The notes below the pieces were generated by a model. It saw only the letters and a list, made by a program, of their open reading frames with translations, was not told the origin of the DNA and ran no database searches. This document shows positions 15,761 through 20,965 of a stretch of DNA of 20,965 bases, in pieces; the first letter of the stretch is position 1; each line of letters starts with the position of its first letter. Position numbers and translations under genes: made by a program. Where the stretch lies: positions 1 through 20,965 of the forward strand of contig JAKSDL010000286.1 in NCBI GenBank assembly GCA_022360105.1, written 5' to 3'. The stretch comes from Pseudomonadota bacterium (GTDB lineage Bacteria > SAR324 > XYD2-FULL-50-16 > JAHJRI01).

Positions 15761-16757
15761 TTATCTCCTGCAATTGCTTCACTGCTTTTTCTGACCAGGT
15801 TTCCGAAGCCATTGACAATGCCGTTCTTCCTGAATTGTCAGGCAGGGTCAGGCTGGCTCCGCTTTGAATTAATAATTTGGCAATCTCAAACTGTTTGTCT
15901 GCTATCGCTTTCATCAAGGCGGTCCGCCCGTTTTGATTCTGCGCATCAAGACCTGTCCCTTTTGTTAAAAACGGTTTTATTAATTCAAGATATTCATAGT
16001 TTATGGCCATCATCAGCGGAGATTGGTTCTCCAGATTGAAGATATCTGTCCTGGCTCCCGATTTAAGCAGTAATGAGAGTATTTCGGGCTGATGATAGAT
16101 AATTGCATAGTGAAGGGCTGCATCGCCATTTTCATCCTGTAGATCCGGATTGGCTCCTCTTTTCAGCAGTTCCCCGGTCAGGTTCGGATTGTAACAGCGA
16201 ATGGTCAAGATCAGGGCAGATTGCCCCTCATTATCCTGCAAATCAAGATCAACGCCTTTATTTAGCAGCCACATCGCGATATCGGAATATTTCCAACACA
16301 CCGCAAGTTGGAGTGGGGTTTGGCCCCACAAATCCCGGGCATTCAAATCCGGAGTGTTTTTCAAAACCAGGGAAATCATTTCCTTGTTATTCGACTCCCA
16401 GGCATAAACGGGGGCGCTGTATTTCCAGGAATCGCGGAGCAAGGGATCTGCTTTCTTTTGCAGCAGGTATTCAGCGATGAGTATTCGTTCGTTAATCACA
16501 GCGTGCATCAAAGCGGTTCTTCCCGATTCGTCCCTGGCGTTTACATCCACCAGCTTTTCTTCAATAAATCTCATTACCGTGGGGATATTGTTATATCTTA
16601 TGGCTGTCATCAGATACGCCTCCGGATCGGAGTAGGATTCTGAAAAATCAGTACTTGTGATCTGAATTTGCGGGGTACAGGAGACCGTCAGCAGGATGAC
16701 AATAATGAGCTTTAATTTCACCGAAACAGAATAGAATCGAAAAAGGAGTCTTTTCAT
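15747..16757 (-). CDS. Ankyrin-repeat lipoprotein
   Basis: A 336-residue protein with an N-terminal lipoprotein signal (basic MKRLLFRFYSVSVKLK, hydrophobic 16-24, lipobox TVSC with Cys27), hence probably anchored in the envelope facing the periplasm or surface. From about residue 46 to the end it is almost entirely ankyrin repeats, about nine at a regular 33-residue period: consensus-like starts are SGRTALMHAV (78-87), WGQTPLQLAV (144-153), EGQSALILTI (177-186), NGDAALHYAI (210-219), ENQSPLMMAI (243-252), NGRTALMKAI (276-285) and a partial SGRTALSMAS (309-318). Ankyrin arrays bind proteins, so the likely partner is the alpha/beta-hydrolase encoded immediately downstream with a 14-nt overlap. 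The start has no Shine-Dalgarno but is supported by the signal sequence. Confidence 0.93.
   Translation of the reverse strand: MKRLLFRFYSVSVKLKLIIVILLTVSCTPQIQITSTDFSESYSDPEAYLMTAIRYNNIPTVMRFIEEKLVDVNARDESGRTALMHAVINERILIAEYLLQKKADPLLRDSWKYSAPVYAWESNNKEMISLVLKNTPDLNARDLWGQTPLQLAVCWKYSDIAMWLLNKGVDLDLQDNEGQSALILTIRCYNPNLTGELLKRGANPDLQDENGDAALHYAIIYHQPEILSLLLKSGARTDIFNLENQSPLMMAINYEYLELIKPFLTKGTGLDAQNQNGRTALMKAIADKQFEIAKLLIQSGASLTLPDNSGRTALSMASETWSEKAVKQLQEINDGK
15765..15769 (-). promoter_or_regulatory. Ribosome binding site of the hydrolase gene, within the ankyrin gene
   Basis: Minus-strand AGGAG inside the last codons of the upstream ankyrin gene. It is 4 nt from the ATG at 15760 and 7 nt from the ATG at 15757, which favours the second methionine. 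Confidence 0.65.
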
Positions 16758-16775
16758 CGATTATTTACATTACAA

Positions 16776-16801
16776 TTCAAACGACGTCGTTCAAATGACG
16801 T
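16776..16801. promoter_or_regulatory. Tandem 12-bp repeat with embedded palindrome in the ankyrin-gene leader
   Basis: On the plus strand TTCAAACGACGT (16776-16787) is followed by TTCAAATGACGT (16790-16801), 11 of 12 identical with a 14-nt period. A perfect 12-bp palindrome AACGACGTCGTT (16780-16791) spans their junction. The site is between the probable promoter and the ATG (19 nt from the ATG at its nearest end), where a repressor or an RNA structure could act. The regulator is unknown. Confidence 0.45.
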
Positions 16802-16845
16802 GCTGCAGAAATTCACCATTGACATGATGATTGATAGTTCTCGCC

Positions 16846-16877
16846 ATTATACTAAAAACGACTGATAGGATAGTCAA
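16846..16877 (-). promoter_or_regulatory. Candidate promoter of the ankyrin-hydrolase operon
   Basis: Minus strand: a perfect TATAAT (16846-16851). A TTGACT (16872-16877) lies upstream, but the 20-nt spacing is long; with TAGTAT as -10 the spacing is 17. Transcription would start near 16839, giving a leader of about 80 nt that contains the tandem TTCAAAYGACGT repeat. Confidence 0.45.
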
Positions 16878-16901
16878 GGCGAGCTATTAAAAATGTAAAT
16901 T

Positions 16902-16980
16902 TAAAAAAACGCAGGAGTAAAAGGCCAAATTGGAGGGAAGGAAAAAAGGAGAGTTTGAGATTTGGAAGGCCTGGTGAGAT
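16902..16980. other. Purine-rich (plus) / pyrimidine-rich (minus) spacer after the propeller gene
   Basis: This gene-free stretch follows the strictosidine-synthase-like stop. On the minus strand it is pyrimidine-rich with an imperfect inverted repeat (GGCCTTCCAAAT paired with ATTTGGCC, the latter followed by TTTT). This might act as a weak terminator, but the arms do not align cleanly. Confidence 0.25.
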
Positions 16981-18078
16981 TTACAATCCCGCTCTTTCTT
17001 TCGACAAACGTCCCAGTACCGGCGTAAACAGACTGCCAAGGTAAAGGTAATCCTCGGTTTCTGTGATGCTGGTATTGATCGGATAGCTGCCATCCGGGTC
17101 TTGCAGGTCCTCCACCACATTACCGGCATTATCCAACGCGATGATATGACCATAGGGTTCTGCTTTAGGGCGCCAGGATACGGGTAAGCGTTGAACAATT
17201 TTTCGCAGGGACGGGCGTCCTGATAGCTTATCCAGCATCTTATTGCGAGGTGCAACCAGGGCCACCCAGTATCTGCCGTTCAGACCGGCGTCGATATTAT
17301 CGGGAAAAGAGGGAAAGACGGGGCCAAATTGCTCCCGTTGACCCTTTTTGGGGCCATCAAGCCAAAATCGGAGAACTCGATATTCTCCGGTTTCTACAAC
17401 AAGAACAGACTTTTGATCGTGCGATACAGCAACACCATTGGCAAAGCTCAAGCCGTTCAAAACTGTGGTGGCGAGTTTAGTTGCCGGATCGTAAACCAGA
17501 AGTCGCCCGTATCTACCGTGCTCTAAAAGATCCAACAAACTGGCTTCATAAGTACCGCCAAACTCCTGGGCCCTGAATTTTGTAGAGGCATCGGAAAAGT
17601 ATATTTTTCCGTCCTTGGCCACATCCACATCATCAGTGTATTTTATGGGAATGCCGTCTGCTTCATCGGCTAAAACGGTAACATTACCCTTAGTATCGAT
17701 GGAAAGAAGGCCTTTGAAACCATCAGCCACAATCAAATTGCCTTGGAGATCAAACTCGATCCCAAGGGGTCTGCCACCCGTGTTGGCCCAAACCTCGTAA
17801 CCGGAGCCGTCAGGTTCCAGTCTAACAATCGTGCCGTTATGAGTTGCCGCATAAATGCGCCCCATGCTGTCGACCGCTACATCCTCCGGGCCATAAGTAT
17901 CGCCAATTGGAAGCTCTTCAATGCCTTTTAAACGCTGGTTAACTGCGAATACGCCTTCATATCCCGGATTAGGCGGGGCTTGCCAGGCGACGGGATCAAC
18001 AGGAACCGGCATTGCAAAGAGATACAAAGCGAGAACAACAAACACCACACACAACACAACCAACAACCTACGATTCAT
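16981..18078 (-). CDS. Strictosidine synthase / SMP-30-like six-bladed beta-propeller protein, membrane-anchored
   Basis: From the preferred start the protein has 365 residues: an N-terminal uncleaved anchor or signal (RRLLVVLCVVFVVLALYLFA) and then a periplasmic beta-propeller. Typical motifs of the strictosidine-synthase/APMAP (lactonase-like) family are present: PEDVAVDSMGRIYAATHNG, KDGKIYFSDAST, LLEHGRYGRLLVYDP, LSFANGVAVSHDQ, LVVETGEYRVLRFWLDGPKKG and PDNIDAGLNGRYWVAL. Bacterial members are probably calcium-dependent hydrolases of lactones or esters; true strictosidine synthesis is not expected. A longer reading frame begins with TTG at 18105, but the ATG at 18078 has AAGGA (18085-18089) 6 nt upstream and gives a better signal sequence. 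It is a single gene with its own promoter. One sampled line of this gene is about 58 % GC, higher than its neighbours. Confidence 0.88.
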   Translation of the reverse strand: MNRRLLVVLCVVFVVLALYLFAMPVPVDPVAWQAPPNPGYEGVFAVNQRLKGIEELPIGDTYGPEDVAVDSMGRIYAATHNGTIVRLEPDGSGYEVWANTGGRPLGIEFDLQGNLIVADGFKGLLSIDTKGNVTVLADEADGIPIKYTDDVDVAKDGKIYFSDASTKFRAQEFGGTYEASLLDLLEHGRYGRLLVYDPATKLATTVLNGLSFANGVAVSHDQKSVLVVETGEYRVLRFWLDGPKKGQREQFGPVFPSFPDNIDAGLNGRYWVALVAPRNKMLDKLSGRPSLRKIVQRLPVSWRPKAEPYGHIIALDNAGNVVEDLQDPDGSYPINTSITETEDYLYLGSLFTPVLGRLSKERAGL

Positions 18079-18143
18079 AGATTTTCCTTTCCGATCACGT
18101 CTCAATCAGCTAATGACCCACTCGCAAGCTCTATTGTAAAAAG

Positions 18144-18173
18144 ACGATACCTCAAACCACCCGAGGCTGTCAA
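18144..18173 (-). promoter_or_regulatory. Candidate sigma70 promoter of the propeller gene
   Basis: Minus strand: perfect TTGACA (-35, 18168-18173), 18-nt spacer, TATCGT (-10, 18144-18149, 4 of 6). The spacer contains a small inverted repeat CCTC...GAGG that could bind a regulator. The leader would be about 60 nt. Confidence 0.4.
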
Positions 18174-18290
18174 AATGATATAAGGAAATATTTATGGGAA
18201 TAAACTATTTCGTTCCTTCAAGGTGGGTATTGCTTGGAGAAATCGAGATTATGATAGATTAAGAGCAATTGTTTAAATAGGATCTTGAAA

Positions 18291-18317
18291 TCGGACATCA
18301 AAATTTTTTGTGCCCGA
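18291..18317 (-). terminator. Possible weak hairpin after the S8 protease gene
   Basis: TCGGACA (18291-18297) and TGCCCGA (18311-18317) form a 7-bp stem with one G.U pair and a 13-nt AT-rich loop, 11 nt beyond the protease stop. Only a short TTT follows on the minus strand, so intrinsic termination is weakly supported. Confidence 0.25.
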
Positions 18318-18328
18318 CCTCAGCTTTC

Positions 18329-20428
18329 TCATGGCGCGTCTACCGTTTGCAAAGCCAAAATTTCATCACTCACAACGGCTTCACTCAGCCAAACCAATGG
18401 TTTCAAGGAACCTCTGACGAGTGTCCGTAAGAGAGAGTATTCACGTAACGTGTCAGCGACCGGTGGACTATAGTCATAATAGAAATCAACAAAGATCTGA
18501 CCCGGCTTATTTGTCAACAGGTACTCATCACGAAACGCCCTCAAATACCTGACATCCGGTTCCATGGCTGTGCCGTAGGCTGCCGTCGCGATGAAGCAAC
18601 CTCCTCCACCGCCGCCGCTACCTCCTCCACCAGAAGACGAAGCAGGTGGATTGCTAATGGAAACGCTCATACTAATTGAACTGGTATTGTTAGTATCGTC
18701 TGTGACATCCAATTGAAATATTAATGTTTCAGGTTCAGATGGTGCAGTAAAACTTGCTGTATCTGAAGTAACACCAGTCAAATTAACCGGATTTCCGGAA
18801 GTCTGTTGCCAAAAATAATCTTTGATAAAACCACCATCCAAATCAAAACTTCCAGCACCACTGAGAATTATGGTATCTCCAGTATATGTATTATCTGCTG
18901 TATCAATCCAGGCTACAGGATCATATATCTCTGTAATTAGTTCAGTCGCATCGATTATTCCAGCCCCACAAAGACTAACATTACAATCACTGCCAGTAGG
19001 AAATGCTCGTGCAGTAGCTTGTATTTTTTTGTTAACTTGATCGGGACTTAATCCTGGTCGTATGGATAGAAGAAGAGAAATAATTCCTGCAACATGTGGA
19101 GTTGCCATGCTAGTACCTTGATAGTAAGCATAACTATCACCACTTGCTTCTGTTGTACCATCGTTCAGTGTCGAATAAATATCATCGTCGACGTTGGAAG
19201 GTTCATCTCCCCCAGGAGCAGCAATCTCAACAGAGCTTCCATAATTGCTAAAAGTAGACCTTCCTCCATCTCTATTGATCGAGGCCACAGTAATGACATT
19301 GTCACATCCAGCAGGGGAATAATTTTTAGCATCTATACCCTCATTTCCTGCAGCGACAACAACTACAGCTCCCTTTATGTTAACAGCATCATTGATAGCA
19401 CTCTGCATTACGGGTGATGAGCTGCAAGCATGTTTTCCACCTAAGCTAAGGTTAATCACTTTTGCGGGGTTGGCATTATCTGGGACTCCATCAACATGGA
19501 TTCCAGCAGCCCACCTTATCCCATCAGCGATATCTTGTGTTGTACCACCGCATTTGCCCAAAACACGCACAGGAAGAATTTTAGAATTCCAATTGACTCC
19601 AGCAACACCCATATTATTATTTGTATCAGCGCCAATTGTCCCGGCAACATGAGTCCCATGCCAAGAACTATCCTGGACATCACAACCTGCATAATCACCA
19701 CTGGCGTCAACACCAATCGCTTCACTAAGTGTAATCCAATCGCCAGGATCTGTAGGATCATTATCCCTGCTATTTGTAGAATAGCCAATATCATCATTTG
19801 CGATGCGATAATGTGTTATAAAATCGTATCCTGAAACAATCCTATCACTGCTAATATCTTCATGGTCAGGCAGCAGGCCTGAATCGAGCACAGCAATGAC
19901 GAGGCTTTCATCTCCCGTAGTATCAGCCCAAGCATCAGGTAAGTTTACAGAACCTGGTTCTCCAGAGCTGTCTTTATAATGCCATTGATTACCATTAAAA
20001 TAATGGGTATCATTCGGCTCCAACATTGGATAATGTCGCCGATTCGGTTCCACATATTCCACATCTGGATCATCTTCAAGATTAGCAATTACATTTGCAA
20101 CTTCATCAAGGTTCATTTTATAGGGCAGATCCAAGATTTGCGCTCCCCCGGACATAGCCCCTTTGTTTATTAAATCCACACCAGATCTTGAAACAAGATT
20201 TTGCATCTGGTTAAAACTCAATTTAGACGAAGTCCCCGCTATAAACATTCCGCCTTCTGTTTCATTTGGTTTTAATTTGATAATTAACTGATCGAATCGT
20301 TCTGCGTTGCCAACATTTTGGGTTTCGTACTTCTCAAAAGGTAATTCGAAACTCATTGCTGATAAGCAAATCAAAATTAGGCCAATTACCAGTAAAAAAA
20401 GATTTATTTTCAGTTTAAAATACAACAT
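18329..20428 (-). CDS. Secreted subtilisin-like (S8) serine protease with CFI-box C-terminal domain
   Basis: A 699-residue exported protease. Signal peptide about 1-24; I9-like prodomain about 45-135 ending in [12 protein letters not shown]8 catalytic domain about 140-495 with the complete triad Asp182 (AVLDSG), His257 ([11 protein letters not shown]), Ser440 (QGTSMATPH) and oxyanion Asn362 (AAGNEG); an Ig/PKD-like domain about 503-592; a Ser/Gly linker (about 598-610, coded by 18599-18636); then a CFI-box: Cys611 in [10 protein letters not shown], followed by [30 protein letters not shown] and a moderately hydrophobic tail. NCBIfam calls this C-terminal module CFI-box-CTERM; it is frequent on exported deltaproteobacterial proteins, and I know of no established processing enzyme. 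The ATG lies 7 nt after the stop of the upstream stand-alone prodomain gene, without a clear Shine-Dalgarno, suggesting coupling. Codon use is visibly more AT-rich than in the propeller gene. Confidence 0.96.
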   Translation of the reverse strand: MLYFKLKINLFLLVIGLILICLSAMSFELPFEKYETQNVGNAERFDQLIIKLKPNETEGGMFIAGTSSKLSFNQMQNLVSRSGVDLINKGAMSGGAQILDLPYKMNLDEVANVIANLEDDPDVEYVEPNRRHYPMLEPNDTHYFNGNQWHYKDSSGEPGSVNLPDAWADTTGDESLVIAVLDSGLLPDHEDISSDRIVSGYDFITHYRIANDDIGYSTNSRDNDPTDPGDWITLSEAIGVDASGDYAGCDVQDSSWHGTHVAGTIGADTNNNMGVAGVNWNSKILPVRVLGKCGGTTQDIADGIRWAAGIHVDGVPDNANPAKVINLSLGGKHACSSSPVMQSAINDAVNIKGAVVVVAAGNEGIDAKNYSPAGCDNVITVASINRDGGRSTFSNYGSSVEIAAPGGDEPSNVDDDIYSTLNDGTTEASGDSYAYYQGTSMATPHVAGIISLLLSIRPGLSPDQVNKKIQATARAFPTGSDCNVSLCGAGIIDATELITEIYDPVAWIDTADNTYTGDTIILSGAGSFDLDGGFIKDYFWQQTSGNPVNLTGVTSDTASFTAPSEPETLIFQLDVTDDTNNTSSISMSVSISNPPASSSGGGGSGGGGGGCFIATAAYGTAMEPDVRYLRAFRDEYLLTNKPGQIFVDFYYDYSPPVADTLREYSLLRTLVRGSLKPLVWLSEAVVSDEILALQTVDAP

Positions 20429-20435
20429 TTTGTTT

Positions 20436-20801
20436 TCAGTTTTGAATCGTCATTATTCTATTAGCTTCAGCATATTCTACATCTTTGTGATTGTTTATAT
20501 CTCGCAGGATTCTTTCCATATTTTTTTGATCTTCTAAATTGGAGATTTTTATGACATGTGCACTACCAGACATTGATCTAACATATTCTAATTCAACAAC
20601 TAAATCTTTATTGAGCCGAAAAAGTAGTTTGTGAATATCGTCGCTATCTGTGTTTAATTTGAACTTGACTATGATTTGCCCAGTCATAAAGCTAGGCTGC
20701 TGAGGAACTTTATTTCCGTGGCAGTTGACACCTGACAACAGCAAAGTAGCAATCAACAAAACGATTGATCTGGAAAACAATACAGGCTTTGGATGATCCA
20801 T
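20436..20801 (-). CDS. Small exported stand-alone subtilisin-prodomain-like (I9-type) protein
   Basis: 121 residues. The N-terminus is an export signal: basic, then hydrophobic [12 protein letters not shown], with a possible but imperfect lipobox SGVNC (Cys27, Asn at -1). The mature part (about 39-121) resembles the prodomain of the downstream protease: GQIIVKFKL (41-49) corresponds to DQLIIKLKP, and the end [11 protein letters not shown] (105-115) to [12 protein letters not shown]9 domains normally act as intramolecular chaperone and inhibitor of S8 proteases; free versions are known as subtilisin propeptide-like inhibitors. This one is probably a chaperone or inhibitor for its neighbour, by inference. 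No protease domain follows in frame: it ends with its own TGA, 7 nt before the protease ATG. The gene is AT-rich (one 60-base line about 30 % GC). A degenerate prodomain remnant is the alternative. Confidence 0.72.
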   Translation of the reverse strand: MDHPKPVLFSRSIVLLIATLLLSGVNCHGNKVPQQPSFMTGQIIVKFKLNTDSDDIHKLLFRLNKDLVVELEYVRSMSGSAHVIKISNLEDQKNMERILRDINNHKDVEYAEANRIMTIQN

Positions 20802-20903
20802 GAAAAATCTTAAATCTTAAAAGGTTAGATTAAACTAAACCGGTAAATATCTCTGAAGTGATCGAGGTGTGAAAAACTATTTGTCCTGAAAAAGCAACTA
20901 AAA

Positions 20904-20930
20904 ATTATCCTACGCTCACAGAAGTGTCAA
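20904..20930 (-). promoter_or_regulatory. Candidate sigma70 promoter of the prodomain-protease pair
   Basis: Minus strand: perfect TTGACA (-35, 20925-20930) and GATAAT (-10, 20904-20909, 5 of 6) with a short 15-nt spacer. Transcription would start near 20897, giving a leader of about 95 nt. The rest of the right-hand 164 nt holds no gene that I can recognise, only a short tandem repeat (TTTAAGAT-TTAAGAT on the minus strand) just before the ATG. Confidence 0.45.
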
Positions 20931-20965
20931 ACGGCAGGGCAGCCTAACCACACGAATCTGCATTA

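Noticed and set aside
16887..17255. Minus-strand frame of 122 codons overlapping the end of the propeller gene
   Set aside because: It is an out-of-frame reading of the propeller gene extending into the spacer, without a Shine-Dalgarno or recognisable features.
18599..18636. Short GGN-type repeat as a microsatellite or CRISPR-like element
   Set aside because: It encodes the Ser/Gly linker before the CFI-box; no spacers or regular repeat units exist, and no cas genes are present.

Overview
All eleven recognisable genes in this ~21 kb window lie on the minus strand, so the window reads right to left. Several features suggest a Gram-negative (diderm, LPS-bearing) bacterium of the deltaproteobacterial / Desulfobacterota type or a related lineage: an LptB ATPase, two lipoproteins with good lipoboxes and a third weaker candidate, a CFI-box C-terminal domain, and a PUFA-type 'secondary lipid' synthase. 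Base composition is moderate (single 60-base lines counted by hand range from about 30 to 58 % GC). The lineage is an inference; no rRNA or other decisive marker is present.

Right end (20965 to 18329): a small exported protein that looks like a stand-alone subtilisin prodomain (I9-like) is followed 7 nt later by a complete secreted S8 (subtilisin) protease. The protease carries its own I9-like prodomain, an Ig/PKD-like domain, a glycine linker and a CFI-box C-terminal domain. A consensus-like sigma70 promoter lies upstream of the pair.

Middle right (18078 to 14492): a membrane-anchored strictosidine-synthase/SMP-30-type six-bladed propeller protein; then an ankyrin-repeat lipoprotein overlapping by 14 nt an alpha/beta-hydrolase lipoprotein. 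These two form a translationally coupled envelope operon whose leader carries a tandem TTCAAAYGACGT repeat and a 12-bp palindrome.

Centre (14318 to 7710): housekeeping genes asnS (asparaginyl-tRNA synthetase), a COG1768-like metallophosphoesterase coupled to it, lptB (LPS-export ATPase, here without its usual lptC/lptA/rpoN neighbours) and smc (chromosome condensation, with a divergent hinge).

Left end (7604 to 1): a 2305-residue PfaC-like synthase with the order KS - CLF - AT - DH - DH, overlapping by 4 nt (ATGA) the start of pfaD (the first 230 residues of the FMN enoyl-reductase/isomerase subunit; the rest lies beyond the window). Together they form part of an iterative polyunsaturated/secondary-lipid synthase. 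The subunit carrying the tandem ACPs and ketoreductase (PfaA) is not upstream of pfaC, where smc sits, so it must lie downstream of pfaD or elsewhere.

No stretch longer than 300 bases lacks a gene. No tRNA, rRNA, IS element, phage gene or CRISPR array was recognised. The most unusual items are the AT-fused PfaC architecture, the stand-alone prodomain next to a CFI-box protease, the coupled ankyrin/hydrolase lipoprotein pair, and a shared TTTTACATTTT element in front of three transcription units.
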